A stretch of DNA of 64,000 nt. Source: Prochlorococcus marinus str. MIT 1214. Its GTDB lineage: Bacteria; Cyanobacteriota; Cyanobacteriia; PCC-6307; Cyanobiaceae. The translations under genes and the position numbers were made by a program. The notes below the pieces were generated by a model, which worked only from the letters and a program-made list of their open reading frames with translations, had not been told where the DNA came from and ran no database searches. Shown here piece after piece: positions 30,510 through 40,027 of the stretch; the stretch's first letter is position 1, and the number at the start of each line of letters is the position of its first letter. The DNA is taken from the NCBI RefSeq assembly GCF_027359355.1, contig NZ_CP114777.1, forward strand, positions 1,736,001-1,800,000, given 5' to 3'.

Positions 30510-31502
30510 TTAGTTGAATTTAACAAGTTCAGATTCGAGTAGTTGTATCGCGTCTTTTGGAGTGCTTGCTCTAACTAATTTATGGCGAAGAGTAGACGCG
30601 CCTTCAAAACCTCTACAAGTCCAATTCATATGTTTCCTAGCAATCAAAAGCCCATGATTACCTTTTTTTGAAACAAGTAATTTTAGATGCTCTAAACATA
30701 AGCTGATTTTCATCTTTGCGTCAGGTGGTTTAAAAGTACTTTGCTTTTTGATTTCGTCATCAATTTGCCCAACCAACCAGGGAGCGCCCATACTTGCCCT
30801 TCCTATCATCACCCCATCGGCATTAGTAATCTTTAGGCATTCAATAGCATCTCGAGAGTTTTTAATATCACCATTAGCAATGACAGGTATATCTAATGAC
30901 TTTTTGATTTTTGAAATAGCTTCCCAGTTTGCATACCCAGAGAATCCTTGCCTTCTCGTTCGCCCATGAACAGTTATGAGTTGTGCCCCAGCCTCCTGTA
31001 ATCCCAACGCAAAAGATACTGGATCACTTGTGGATTCACACCACCCCAACCTTATTTTTACTGTTACTGGAATTGATATGGCTTTTGAAACCTTTTTGAC
31101 GATTAATTGAGCAAGTTCTGGTTCTTTTAATAGAGCACTTCCGCCTCCTTTTTTGGCAATTTTTTTTACTGGACAACCCATATTTATATCTAAAAGAAAT
31201 GCACCACATGATTCAGCTTTAATGGCTGCATCTATCATTGATTTTGGCCTATGGTCAAAAAGTTGAACACCAATTGGTCCACTCTCTTCTGAAAGCTCAA
31301 TTACCTTCTCATCACCATGACCCAATTCAAGACTCTTTGCATTTACCATTTCGGTAAAAAGTAATGCTTTTGGAGCCCATCTACGAACAAATTTCCTGAA
31401 TATTTGATCGCTGACGCCTGCAAGTGGGGACTGAAGAACTGGACACTCTAAAGATCTAGAAGTCCCATTGCCTGATAAAAAAATCGGTGATAACTCTTTC
31501 AT
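30510..31502 (-). CDS. dus: tRNA-dihydrouridine synthase (Dus family)
   Basis: The 330-aa flavoprotein matches the NifR3/DusB group. It has an N-terminal LQSPLAGVSDQIFRKFVR segment. The catalytic cysteine is in NMGCPVKKIAKKGGGSALL, followed by VKIRLGW, ITVHGRTRRQGFSG and VIANGDIKN for FMN and substrate binding. It reduces uridine to dihydrouridine in the tRNA D-loop, using FMN and NADPH. The exact target positions are not evident. It is convergent with cobI, six bases apart. Confidence 0.92.
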   Translation of the reverse strand: MKELSPIFLSGNGTSRSLECPVLQSPLAGVSDQIFRKFVRRWAPKALLFTEMVNAKSLELGHGDEKVIELSEESGPIGVQLFDHRPKSMIDAAIKAESCGAFLLDINMGCPVKKIAKKGGGSALLKEPELAQLIVKKVSKAISIPVTVKIRLGWCESTSDPVSFALGLQEAGAQLITVHGRTRRQGFSGYANWEAISKIKKSLDIPVIANGDIKNSRDAIECLKITNADGVMIGRASMGAPWLVGQIDDEIKKQSTFKPPDAKMKISLCLEHLKLLVSKKGNHGLLIARKHMNWTCRGFEGASTLRHKLVRASTPKDAIQLLESELVKFN

Positions 31503-31827
31503 ATTTAAAGTAAGCTTGGATTTATATCAGTTTTTACAAAAAACAAAGTTTTATTTGTTTCGCTTGTTTCAGAAAATAAGCAAGAAATACGCAACGATGC
31601 ATCTAATGAAATTGGTACTTGCAGAACAGCTAGCGAAACCAGAAGGATTGCTATTAAAGATGGCTTAATAGTTAATGAATACCTCTTTTTGGGGTCAATC
31701 TTGTTTGGGAAGTTTGATTTCTAACTTTCATTTTGGAATCAAACTCTTTCCTCGTACTAGTAGTATGAAGAATTAAACTTAATTATGACCTATAAAGGGT
31801 AAATAATCTTATGAAAGGTAGAGAAAT
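31503..31827. other. Intergenic region dus-der
   Basis: About 325 bp between divergent genes. Two overlapping frames are open here, but neither has a convincing start or family, so I call no gene. It should contain the promoters for dus (minus) and der (plus). Confidence 0.5.
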
Positions 31828-33198
31828 TTGGCGCTACCAATAGTCGCAATAATTGGGCGCCCAAATGTTGGCAAATCTACACTGGTGAATCGCTTATGTC
31901 AGAGCAGAGAAGCTATTGTTCATGATGAGCCAGGGGTTACTAGAGATCGAACTTATCAAGATGGATTTTGGAGGGATAGAGATTTTAAAGTTGTAGATAC
32001 TGGCGGATTGGTTTTTGATGACGATAGTGAGTTTCTTCCTGAAATAAGAGAGCAAGCTAATCTTGCGCTTGAAGAAGCAGTCGTTGCATTAGTAATTGTT
32101 GATGGTCAGGAGGGAGTTACGACAGCTGATGAATCGATAGCTGAATTTTTGAGGTCTCATTCTTGTAAAACACTTGTGGTGGTTAATAAATGTGAATCTC
32201 CCGAACTAGGGTTAGCAATGGCAGCTGAATTTTGGAAGCTTGGCCTTGGTGAGCCATATGCAATCTCTGCCATACATGGAGTAGGTACTGGCGATTTACT
32301 TGATCATGTGGTTACTTTGTTTCCTTCTAAAGATTTAGATGAAGTAAGTGACTCTCCTATTCAATTGGCAATTATTGGAAGGCCTAATGTGGGGAAGTCA
32401 AGTCTTCTTAATTCAATTTGTGGAGAGCCAAGAGCAATTGTTAGTTCTATTAGGGGTACGACTCGAGATACGATTGATACTCGAATAACTTATCAGGGCA
32501 ATCAATGGAAATTAGTTGATACTGCGGGAATACGTAGACGTAGAAGTGTTAATTATGGGCCAGAGTTCTTTGGGATTAATCGTAGTTTTAAGGCAATAGA
32601 AAGAAGTGATGTCTGTGTGTTGGTTTTAGATGCTTTGGATGGTGTTACAGAACAAGATCAAAGGCTTGCAGGTAGAATTGAGCAGGAAGGAAGAGCTTGT
32701 TTAATTGTCGTTAATAAATGGGATGCTGTCGAAAAAGATAGTCACACAATGGTTGCAATGGAAAAAGATATTCGTTCAAAACTATATTTTCTCGATTGGG
32801 CAGAGATGATTTTCACATCTGCGGTCACGGGACAAAGAGTAGAAGGGATTTTTGCTTTAGCTACTTTGGCAGTTGATCAGAATAGAAGAAGGGTTAGTAC
32901 CTCTGTTGTTAATGAGGTGCTAACTGAGGCATTGAGATGGAGAAGCCCTCCTACGACGAGAGGTGGAAAACAGGGGCGGCTTTATTACGGGACCCAAGTA
33001 GCTATTAATCCTCCAAGCTTTACTCTTTTTGTGAATGAACCTAAATTGTTTGGGGATACTTATCGAAGATATATTGAGAGACAAATCCGAGAGGGCTTAG
33101 GCTTTGAAGGGACTCCAATAAAATTGTTTTGGAGAGGGAAGCAGCAACGCGATGTTGAAAAAGACTTGGCACGCCAACAGAAGGGGGGCCGAAATTAG
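31828..33198 (+). CDS. der: Ribosome-assembly GTPase Der (EngA)
   Basis: The 456-aa protein has two tandem GTPase domains. The first has [15 protein letters not shown] near residue 10, DTGG and NKCE; the second has [15 protein letters not shown] near residue 185, DTAGIRRR and NKWD. A C-terminal KH-like domain follows. Der acts in maturation of the 50S ribosomal subunit. The start is a TTG at 31828 (MALPIVAII), as expected from family alignment, after an AAAGGTAGAG site. It heads a run der-ecfT-pipX-pipY with short gaps. Confidence 0.97.
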   Translation: MALPIVAIIGRPNVGKSTLVNRLCQSREAIVHDEPGVTRDRTYQDGFWRDRDFKVVDTGGLVFDDDSEFLPEIREQANLALEEAVVALVIVDGQEGVTTADESIAEFLRSHSCKTLVVVNKCESPELGLAMAAEFWKLGLGEPYAISAIHGVGTGDLLDHVVTLFPSKDLDEVSDSPIQLAIIGRPNVGKSSLLNSICGEPRAIVSSIRGTTRDTIDTRITYQGNQWKLVDTAGIRRRRSVNYGPEFFGINRSFKAIERSDVCVLVLDALDGVTEQDQRLAGRIEQEGRACLIVVNKWDAVEKDSHTMVAMEKDIRSKLYFLDWAEMIFTSAVTGQRVEGIFALATLAVDQNRRRVSTSVVNEVLTEALRWRSPPTTRGGKQGRLYYGTQVAINPPSFTLFVNEPKLFGDTYRRYIERQIREGLGFEGTPIKLFWRGKQQRDVEKDLARQQKGGRN

Positions 33199-33208
33199 TA
33201 ATTAATTT

Positions 33209-34123
33209 ATGGATTGGCTAAAAAAGATTCCAATTGGTCAATACGTCTCTGGTAAATCAAGCTGGCTACGTGGTATCGATCCTCGAGTTAAACTCTCCTG
33301 GATTCTGTTGTTTTTGTTGACTCCCATTTTAGCTAACTCAATCTGGAGAATTTCAACAGCTTTTGTTCTTTTATTAATTACATTTCTTAGTTTTCTACCT
33401 CCACGTATTTGGTGGCGATCTCTAGTTTTTTTGTTAATTTTCTCTTTGATGATTGGACTTTTATCGATTGTTTTACCTGCGAGTGAAACATCAAGCGAAT
33501 TGACTATAAGAGCACCTAATGAAATACCAGGAGCAATTGTTTTGACTCGATCATGGGAAATCTGCAGGTTGGGGCCATTTAACTTCGGGGGTATTTCATT
33601 AGGACCATTAATCGTCGATCGTCGCTCTGCAGAATTAGGTATTAAAACTTCAACCCTGATTTTTACTGTTATACACAGTGTGAATTTGATGTTAATTACA
33701 ACCCCTCCTGAAGACCTTGTGTGGGCAATTAGTTGGTTTTTTGCTCCTCTAACTTTTTTAGGATTTCCTTTGGAAAAATTCTCATTTCAACTGCTTTTGG
33801 CTTTACGATTTTTACCTTTAGTTCAAGAGGAACTCCAAAATCTTTTTCGTTCAATTGGTGTTAGGGCAATAAAATATAGGAAATTGGGACTGAAAAGTGC
33901 TTTGAATTTGTTTATTTCTCTAGGAGAAAGACTTTTGTTAAACATTTTGCTGAGGGCAGAACAAGGGGCTGATTCTTTAATGTCAAGAGAGGGGCTTTGG
34001 CTATCGTCGAAAGAACTACGACCTTGCTTTATTGTTGATTCTAGATATTTATGGATTAACTTAAGTTCGATTTTTTTGCTTTTGATGGCGATCCTGTTGC
34101 GTTGTATGTATGGTACATCTTAA
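33209..34123 (+). CDS. ECF transporter T component (CbiQ/EcfT family)
   Basis: The 304-aa membrane protein has about six hydrophobic segments, starting after SWLRGIDPRVKLSWILL. The coupling region (LRFLPLVQEELQ and a second short helix with GLKSALNLF) matches the T subunit of energy-coupling-factor vitamin and metal transporters. It would join ATPases and a substrate-binding S subunit that are not encoded nearby. The substrate is unknown. It starts ten bases after der, in the conserved order with pipX. Confidence 0.82.
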   Translation: MDWLKKIPIGQYVSGKSSWLRGIDPRVKLSWILLFLLTPILANSIWRISTAFVLLLITFLSFLPPRIWWRSLVFLLIFSLMIGLLSIVLPASETSSELTIRAPNEIPGAIVLTRSWEICRLGPFNFGGISLGPLIVDRRSAELGIKTSTLIFTVIHSVNLMLITTPPEDLVWAISWFFAPLTFLGFPLEKFSFQLLLALRFLPLVQEELQNLFRSIGVRAIKYRKLGLKSALNLFISLGERLLLNILLRAEQGADSLMSREGLWLSSKELRPCFIVDSRYLWINLSSIFLLLMAILLRCMYGTS

Positions 34124-34139
34124 GTGAAAAAATTAAGAT

Positions 34140-34406
34140 TTGAACGCTGAACGTTATCTAAATCATCCAACTTTTGGAATGCTATATCTAGTTTCACCAG
34201 CTACTAATGGTAGAGATGTATATGCAACTTTATATGCACAGAAAATGTTTTTTTTAGTTACTTTGCAACCAAGGGGGGCAGCTTTTGAAGTTATTCCATA
34301 TATGGATGCTAGACATTATTCGGAGATGCATTTGTCAAAATGTAAGAGAGAAAGATCCTCTGATATAGAGCTTTGGCATGAATTGTTTAATCAAACTTTC
34401 ATGTAA
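34140..34406 (+). CDS. pipX: PipX, NtcA coactivator and PII partner
   Basis: The 88-aa protein matches PipX: YLNHPTFGMLYLV at the start, TLYAQKMFFLVT in the Tudor-like domain, and two C-terminal helices ending LWHELFNQTFM. PipX binds the nitrogen regulator NtcA when 2-oxoglutarate is high and binds PII when it is low, so it links nitrogen status to transcription. The start is a TTG at 34140. It lies 16 bp after the ECF gene and 17 bp before pipY, which is the normal cyanobacterial arrangement. Confidence 0.95.
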   Translation: MNAERYLNHPTFGMLYLVSPATNGRDVYATLYAQKMFFLVTLQPRGAAFEVIPYMDARHYSEMHLSKCKRERSSDIELWHELFNQTFM

Positions 34407-34423
34407 CTTTATTTAAATAGATT

Positions 34424-35065
34424 TTGATTGGCTCTAACGAATTTAAAACAATAAAAGATTCTTTACCTATAGGAGTTAGTTTACTTGCTGTAAGCAAGGG
34501 CCATCATCAAGAATCCATACGTAAACTTTCTGGCTATGGTCAATTGGATTTTGGGGAAAGTCGTATACAAGAGGCAATTTCTAAAAAATACGAATTGAAT
34601 GATTTAAAAGAACTCCGATGGCATTTTGTCGGTACATTGCAGAAAAATAAAGTTAGAAAAGTGATTAAAGAATTTGACTTTATTCATTCTGTTGATTCTT
34701 TATCTTTGATGGAAAGAATTTCTAGAATTTCACAAGAAGAACAAAAAATTCCGAATATATTTTTACAAGTAAAGTTTAGAGATGATCCAACAAAGGGTGG
34801 ATTTTTTAAACAAGATCTTTTGAAAAGTTGGCCCAAGATTCTTTCTTTGAACAATATTAATTTGATTGGACTAATGACAATCCCACCAATAGCGCTTAAT
34901 TCATATCAAAGAAAAGATTTATTTTGTGAATGTAGAAAATTTGCAAATCATCTGGGATTAAAGCATTGCTCAATGGGCATGAGCAACGACTGGCAAGAAG
35001 CTGTTGAGGGTGGTGCCACTTGGATTCGTTTAGGATCTCTATTGTTTGGCAAACGTCAGCTTTAG
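34424..35065 (+). CDS. pipY: PipY, YggS-family PLP-binding protein
   Basis: The 213-aa protein matches the YggS/PLPBP family. The PLP lysine is in LLAVSKGHHQESIR; FGESRIQEA, WHFVGTLQKNKVRK and IHSVDSL follow in order. The C-terminal SMGMSNDWQEAVEGGATWIRLG is also typical. It keeps PLP available and is genetically linked to PipX in cyanobacteria. The TTG at 34424 is the apparent start. It is the last gene of the der-ecfT-pipX-pipY run. Confidence 0.93.
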   Translation: MIGSNEFKTIKDSLPIGVSLLAVSKGHHQESIRKLSGYGQLDFGESRIQEAISKKYELNDLKELRWHFVGTLQKNKVRKVIKEFDFIHSVDSLSLMERISRISQEEQKIPNIFLQVKFRDDPTKGGFFKQDLLKSWPKILSLNNINLIGLMTIPPIALNSYQRKDLFCECRKFANHLGLKHCSMGMSNDWQEAVEGGATWIRLGSLLFGKRQL

Positions 35066-35220
35066 AGAAATTGTTGAAGATATGAAAAAACTAATAAAAA
35101 AGCTTGCCCCTTAAGATAAGGAACGTTATTTAAGTATATGGTTCATTTTCATGTTGTTGAAGATGTATCGATTGTTGGCTTATCCAACTTTTTAACAAAT
35201 TATCCCGAGAGGATTAACTG

Positions 35221-35799
35221 GTGTCGCTAATTTCCCGTCTTCGTGCTGTCGTCGCTGGTGATGACTTTTTAGATAGTGATTTTGATGAGCTCGACGATTA
35301 CGAAAGAAGTGAAGACTTTGAGAATTTCAATAGAGGCAACAAAGGAGGAAGTGGAGAGATGGCAACCATCTCTCAGGCCAATCCTTTTGATGGGAAGAGT
35401 AGTTTCACTTCTTCAAATGTTATTGGTATGCCTGGGATTTCAACAAATGATTCTGAAGTTAGTTTGATGGAGCCTCGTAGCTTTGATGAGATGCCGAGAG
35501 TGATCCAAGCTTTGCGAGAGCGTAAAACAGTTATTTTAAATCTCACAATGATGGAGCCTGATCAGGCTCAAAGAGCAGTTGATTTTGTCGCAGGCGGAAC
35601 GTTTGCTATTGATGGACATCAAGAAAGAGTTGGAGAAAGTATTTTCCTTTTTGCACCTTCTTGCGTGACAGTAACTAACTCATTTCAAGAGGAAGCCTCC
35701 CCTTCAAGTATGAGTAATAAAGGTAATGATTTGATTTCCAAGGAAGGCTCTCCCGCGCCAGAGCCTGCTTGGGGTGAGACAGTAGCTACAGCTCTTTGA
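35221..35799 (+). CDS. sepF: Cell-division protein SepF (Cdv2)
   Basis: The 192-aa protein starts with [15 protein letters not shown] (the membrane-binding amphipathic helix), then an acidic and Gly/Ser-rich linker. The SepF core follows: [41 protein letters not shown] and [10 protein letters not shown]. SepF polymerises and anchors FtsZ at the division site. The start is GTG at 35221 after a GAGAGG site. It follows pipY after 155 bp and precedes proC by 13 bp, a conserved order. Confidence 0.95.
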   Translation: MSLISRLRAVVAGDDFLDSDFDELDDYERSEDFENFNRGNKGGSGEMATISQANPFDGKSSFTSSNVIGMPGISTNDSEVSLMEPRSFDEMPRVIQALRERKTVILNLTMMEPDQAQRAVDFVAGGTFAIDGHQERVGESIFLFAPSCVTVTNSFQEEASPSSMSNKGNDLISKEGSPAPEPAWGETVATAL

Positions 35800-35812
35800 A
35801 TCATTAAATAGA

Positions 35813-36655
35813 TTGGAGATTTCTATTGGGATAATTGGCCTTGGCAGTATGGCTAAAGCCATTGTTTCACCTCTTTTGGAAAGAGGTGAATACCATCCTC
35901 AAAATGTTTTAGGAATTGTTGGTAGTAGCTCAAGTATTGCACCTGCATTAAATGATCTTCCAAAGAAAGTAAAAGTCGTATCTAGTGAAGATTCTTTGTC
36001 TGGAGAAGTATGGAAGGCGCCTGTAAAACTATTGGCTGTAAAGCCTCAACAATTTAGCAAAATCAGAGAATCTGTCTCATCAGTCAAATCGAAAGATCAA
36101 TTATCTAAACCATTATTAATTTCAGTCTTGGCTGGAATAACATTGAAAAGCCTTAAGAAGGCTTTCCCTGGACACACATGTGTAAGAGCAGTGCCAAACA
36201 CTCCTTCTCTCGTCGGGCAGGGGCTTACTGGTTTAGCTTGGGAAGATGATATTTCACTGGATCAAAAGGAAGTTGTTAGAAAGATTTTCGAACCAATTAG
36301 TGAAATTTTTGAGTTGCAGGAACAACAGCTTGATTCTTTTTTGGCTTTAACTTCTTCAGGGCCAGCATATATATCTTTAGTGGTTGAAGCAATGGCTGAT
36401 GGTGCTGTGGCTGCAGGATTGCCACGACACTTATCCAATCAATTAGCTCACAAAACCCTCTCAGGTACTGCATCATTACTTAGAGAAAAGAGTTTGCATC
36501 CTGCTGAACTTAAAGATATGGTTGCTTCTCCTGCAGGTACTACAATCAGTGCTCTTCGACACCTTGAACTTGCGGGCTTGAGATCCGCCTTAATTGAAGC
36601 AGTTGTTTTGGCCGCTCAGAAGAGTCGTCAATTGGCTGAAGAGGTTTCGAGTTAG
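35813..36655 (+). CDS. proC: Pyrroline-5-carboxylate reductase
   Basis: The 280-aa enzyme has the NAD(P)H-binding motif IGIIGLGSMAKAI at the start, the VRAVPNTPSLVGQGLTGL region and the conserved TSSGPAYISLVVEAMADGAV helix. The C-terminal signature is PAGTTISALRHLE. It makes proline from pyrroline-5-carboxylate. The start is TTG at 35813 (MEISIGIIG). Its last 110 bp overlap the tail of the convergent glycosyltransferase gene. Confidence 0.96.
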   Translation: MEISIGIIGLGSMAKAIVSPLLERGEYHPQNVLGIVGSSSSIAPALNDLPKKVKVVSSEDSLSGEVWKAPVKLLAVKPQQFSKIRESVSSVKSKDQLSKPLLISVLAGITLKSLKKAFPGHTCVRAVPNTPSLVGQGLTGLAWEDDISLDQKEVVRKIFEPISEIFELQEQQLDSFLALTSSGPAYISLVVEAMADGAVAAGLPRHLSNQLAHKTLSGTASLLREKSLHPAELKDMVASPAGTTISALRHLELAGLRSALIEAVVLAAQKSRQLAEEVSS

Positions 36656-37820
36656 ATGATCTAAGAACGTTTGCATATAGAGTTTCAAGTGAGTCAATAT
36701 TTTGTTGAAGCGTATATTTTTCTTCTACTCTCAAGCGAGCACGTCTACCTAATTCGTGTGTAAGTACTGGTTGATCGCGCAGTACAGGTAAAAGGGTCCT
36801 TAATTGAGAAGTAACCCCCTCAGTATTAAGTATGACTCCTGCTCCATTCTCAAGCACTTCTCCATCTGCACCAGCATCTGTCGCGACGCATGCTGTTCCA
36901 GTTGCCATAGCTTCGAGCAAGGCTATAGATAATCCCTCTACAAGACTTGGAAGTAAAAAAACCTCAGCGATTTGAAGAAGAGCGACTCTTTTATTTTGAT
37001 CGGCTTCGTATCCCCACCAAACCACATTATCTTCTTTGTTGAAGATTGAATGATTTTCAAGTGTTGGTCTTAGTGGTCCATCTCCTACTATTACTAGTCG
37101 ACATCCTTTTGGCTGGACAAACCTCCATGCACGTAGTAATGCTTCAACATTTTTTTCAGAAGCTATTCTACCCATATAGATAAATATTCTCTCAGAACCG
37201 AGCCTTTCTCTTATTTCAAGTTGAAGTTTATTTTGTGAATTACTTGGTTTAATGGGGTTCCATTTTTTTATGTCAATCCCATTAGGGATTACTTCGAGTC
37301 TGCTCTCTTTTACTCCTAGTTTTGCGAGAACTTCTGCTTGCAAGTCTGAAAAAACAATTACTTTGTCATACTTAGCTAATGATGGTGCATAAAGTTGATA
37401 GGTAAGTTGCTGGGTATTGGCAGTAAGATTTCTGAGTTTTGAATCGAAAGCAGGGTGAAAAGTTGCGATTAAGGGTAAATTAAGTTGATGACAAAGCTCA
37501 GGTAGTCGAAAATCTAATGGAGAAAGAGTCAGACTTGCGTGGACTAAATCTGGTTTAAGTCTTGAGAGAGATTCTCTCAGCTCTCTTTGAGCATTTAAAG
37601 AAGGGATTGTGTAAACCTGTGATTTAATTAAATAAGGAAGACTTACATCAGGATCATTTGCCAGTAGGGAAGTTTTATTATTTCCATCTCTCGTTGGGTT
37701 ATCAAAGTGAATAAAACTTGTTTGATATCCTCTTTCCTTAAGCTCTTCAGTCGTGCTAAGCCCGTAACAAACGTTCCCGCAAAAAGGTGTTTTTTTGCCT
37801 AGCCAGGCGATATGGGTCAA
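36546..37820 (-). CDS. Family 4 glycosyltransferase
   Basis: The 424-aa enzyme has a GT-B fold. The N-terminal half contains HASLTLSPLDFRLPELC and the hinge VIPNGIDIKKW. The donor-binding half contains FIYMGRIASEKNVEALLRAW, VGDGPLRPTLE, and the E-x7-E motif in LLPSLVEGLSIALLEAMATG. It transfers a sugar from an activated donor to a lipid or glycan; the closest known roles are glycolipid synthesis, but the substrate is unproven. The last 37 codons lie antisense to the end of proC, and the tail after LYANVL may be poorly conserved. Confidence 0.86.
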   Translation of the reverse strand: MTHIAWLGKKTPFCGNVCYGLSTTEELKERGYQTSFIHFDNPTRDGNNKTSLLANDPDVSLPYLIKSQVYTIPSLNAQRELRESLSRLKPDLVHASLTLSPLDFRLPELCHQLNLPLIATFHPAFDSKLRNLTANTQQLTYQLYAPSLAKYDKVIVFSDLQAEVLAKLGVKESRLEVIPNGIDIKKWNPIKPSNSQNKLQLEIRERLGSERIFIYMGRIASEKNVEALLRAWRFVQPKGCRLVIVGDGPLRPTLENHSIFNKEDNVVWWGYEADQNKRVALLQIAEVFLLPSLVEGLSIALLEAMATGTACVATDAGADGEVLENGAGVILNTEGVTSQLRTLLPVLRDQPVLTHELGRRARLRVEEKYTLQQNIDSLETLYANVLRSSNSKPLQPIDDSSERPKQLLQLRRISSPQVQGVEEH

Positions 37821-37942
37821 ACTCTAAAAAAATCGGTATTTCAAACTAGCAGCTACCCTATATTTCTTTTCAAACTATTGTAATAGTTAAATAATTTATA
37901 AATAAAAACTTTTAACTAATAATTTCTCTCAAATATATTTTC

Positions 37943-38743
37943 CTACTTAGTATTTAGATCATTACTAATTATAACCTCTCTCATCATTTGAAGAGATGTA
38001 ATTCTTCGTTGTAAATGAGTCTCAATCCAGGTTTCAACAATTTTCAGTAGTTTTAACCAGACTTTTTTAGGACCCAATAATTTTCCGTTACTGTGGAAAG
38101 GTACTTTTTCTAGTAAGAGTTTTTGAAGTAAAGCAAGCTCAGATGGATTTAGCTCAGTTCTTGCATTAGGTATTGTTCCAATTGCAAAACCTTCTTCAGG
38201 AATAAAGCTACACTTCCAGCTCCATTTCCCAAGAGGGGGTATCAGCTTGGAGCCAGAATGACAACAGTTTTGAAGTGGTAAGCAATATCCGCCTAGAGCT
38301 AATAAATGAATGCATGATTGAACACTTATTGCTAAGGCTTCTAATGAATTAAAATCTTTTTTATGTAATTCATTTAGTCTATTTAAATGGATTAAAACTA
38401 GTTTAAGTAAATCTTTTTGCGGGTCTTCACTCCCAACCATAATCATAACTAGCTCGGAAATGGCTTGTGCTGCTGAAAGTGTTTCGATGTTTTTTCCAAG
38501 GTTCCCATAACTCTTAATAATCTTTATTTGTGTTACTCGTCTAAGATTTTTTTTGCCGATTATGTGTAAATCTAAAAAATTAAAAGGTGACGTTGCCCCC
38601 AGTCTACTTTTGGGTTTTCTTGCTCCTGGTATAGCAAGACGAGATATTCCATTTTCTTCACTAAGTATGGTTAAAAGCCTGTCATTCTCACCAAGAGGAC
38701 CAACTTTTAAAGACAGTCCTTTCATTCTTTGATTCAAACTCAT
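37943..38743 (-). CDS. recO: DNA repair protein RecO
   Basis: The 266-aa protein fits RecO. It has an N-terminal OB fold (KVGPLGENDRLLTILSEENG, KSRLGATSPFNFLDL), a helical middle and a Cys-containing motif (CCHSG with an upstream GGYCLPLQNC) in the zinc-binding position. RecO loads RecA on SSB-coated DNA with RecR in recombinational repair. Its ATG overlaps the stop of deoC by four bases, so the two are translationally linked. Confidence 0.88.
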   Translation of the reverse strand: MSLNQRMKGLSLKVGPLGENDRLLTILSEENGISRLAIPGARKPKSRLGATSPFNFLDLHIIGKKNLRRVTQIKIIKSYGNLGKNIETLSAAQAISELVMIMVGSEDPQKDLLKLVLIHLNRLNELHKKDFNSLEALAISVQSCIHLLALGGYCLPLQNCCHSGSKLIPPLGKWSWKCSFIPEEGFAIGTIPNARTELNPSELALLQKLLLEKVPFHSNGKLLGPKKVWLKLLKIVETWIETHLQRRITSLQMMREVIISNDLNTK

Positions 38744-39426
38744 TCTTCCTTTTTCTTCTGTTCTTCGGCAATTTCAAAACCAAAACTTGTACCAATATAT
38801 GTTGATCCTGCTTCAATGATTTCTATTGCTTGATCAAAAGTTTTAATACCTCCAACAGTTTTAATTGAGCAGCGATTTTTAACAATTTTAGAGATATGAT
38901 TAGTTTGATTCTTGGTGATAGATGGACCAAACCCATTACCTATTTGAATCCCAATTGCCCCCGCATCAATTAAAGCATCTATTGCTATGGAAAGTTTTGA
39001 TGAATTTAAGAGTGTATTTGCATCAATGATTACTCTTACTGGAATACCAAGCTCACTTATTTGATTGATTTCCTCAGCAAAAAGTTCGACATTTCCTTCT
39101 TTTAATGCAAAATAATTTGGGACAAGATCTAACTCTTCTGCTCCTTTCTCGATAGCATACTCGGCTTCTTTTAGTTTGTTGAAAGTTGGGATAAACCCAA
39201 AAGGGAAGGCAATTACTGAGATTAATTTTGTAGTACTTTTGATCCCTAACCTTTCACGTGTAAATGGTAAATGGGAAAGGCTGGTGCATAAACCTGCAAA
39301 GCCATTTTGCTTGGATGCATCACAAATTTGAACAAGCATTTCTTTATCGATATGAGGATTTAAGACTGCTTGATAAATCACATTAGAAATATTGGCATGA
39401 GCTTCTTCCAACCTGTGTTTACTCAT
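38740..39426 (-). CDS. deoC: DeoC-family protein lacking the usual Schiff-base lysine
   Basis: The 228-aa protein has the DeoC TIM-barrel pattern: CTSLSHLPFTRERL, AEELDLVPNYFALKEGN with the conserved Asp, VIIDANTL, and SIKTVGGIKTFDQA with the second active-site Lys. However, at the position of the Schiff-base Lys (FIKTSTG in known aldolases) it reads IQIGNGFG, with Gln. The N-terminal D-x-T-L motif is also changed (YQAVLNP). Deoxyribose-phosphate aldolase activity is therefore doubtful. It lies between hpf and recO on the same strand. Confidence 0.8.
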   Translation of the reverse strand: MSKHRLEEAHANISNVIYQAVLNPHIDKEMLVQICDASKQNGFAGLCTSLSHLPFTRERLGIKSTTKLISVIAFPFGFIPTFNKLKEAEYAIEKGAEELDLVPNYFALKEGNVELFAEEINQISELGIPVRVIIDANTLLNSSKLSIAIDALIDAGAIGIQIGNGFGPSITKNQTNHISKIVKNRCSIKTVGGIKTFDQAIEIIEAGSTYIGTSFGFEIAEEQKKKEE

Positions 39427-39442
39427 TTGACTTATGTAGTAT

Positions 39443-40027
39443 TTATATTTTTTCTTGGATTACGCCATATCCTCCGTGATTTCTCTTGTATATGACTCGC
39501 AAAGCTGATCCTTTTTCCTCTCTAAATAAATAGAAGTCATGATCAATTAGGTCTAATTGTACTCTTGCTTGCTCAATGCTCATAGGATCCATATCAAAAT
39601 ATTTGCGTCTTACTCCTGGGCTAGGTAGATGTGGTTCTTTACCTTCAATTAGTGAATGATCTGAGGAAGAAAAATTTTGAGTTTCTTCGTTTTGGACTGA
39701 TTTCGTCGACTGATTATTATGAACATTGTGACTGCTATGTCGCTCTTTGTACTTACGTAATTGTCGTGCAAGTTTATTTGCTACCAGGTCGATGCTTGCA
39801 TAAAGATTTTCACTTCTTTCTTGGGCTCTTATCACTGTTCCGTTTGCAAAAACAGTCACCTCTGCTGTCTGTTGCGGCACGCGAGGATTTCGAGCGACTG
39901 AGAGGTGGACATCAGCTTCTTGAACCATTTCTTGAAAATTGTGAGTTGCTTTATCAATTTTTGTTTTGGTGTAATCACGAAGTGATGGAGTTAATTCAAG
40001 ATTGCGTCCATGAATAAGAAGCTTCAT
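39443..40027 (-). CDS. hpf: Long ribosome hibernation promoting factor (LrtA/HPF)
   Basis: The 194-aa protein has the N-terminal HPF domain (LIHGRNLELTPSLRDYTKTK, VANKLARQLRKYKERH) and the C-terminal long-form domain (YFDMDPMSIEQARVQLDLI, FYLFREEKGSALRVIYKRN) that dimerises 70S ribosomes into 100S particles. In cyanobacteria the gene is known as lrtA, light-repressed, and is induced in darkness and by nitrogen or energy limitation. It heads a minus-strand run hpf-deoC-recO. The start codon region overlaps the lipB start on the opposite strand by 18 bp. Confidence 0.93.
   Translation of the reverse strand: MKLLIHGRNLELTPSLRDYTKTKIDKATHNFQEMVQEADVHLSVARNPRVPQQTAEVTVFANGTVIRAQERSENLYASIDLVANKLARQLRKYKERHSSHNVHNNQSTKSVQNEETQNFSSSDHSLIEGKEPHLPSPGVRRKYFDMDPMSIEQARVQLDLIDHDFYLFREEKGSALRVIYKRNHGGYGVIQEKI

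Noticed and set aside
31468-31668. A 66-codon plus-strand frame, and a second frame without a start in the same gap
   Set aside because: The first overlaps the start of dus and has no recognisable product. The second shows protein-like composition but has no usable start codon after the last upstream stop.
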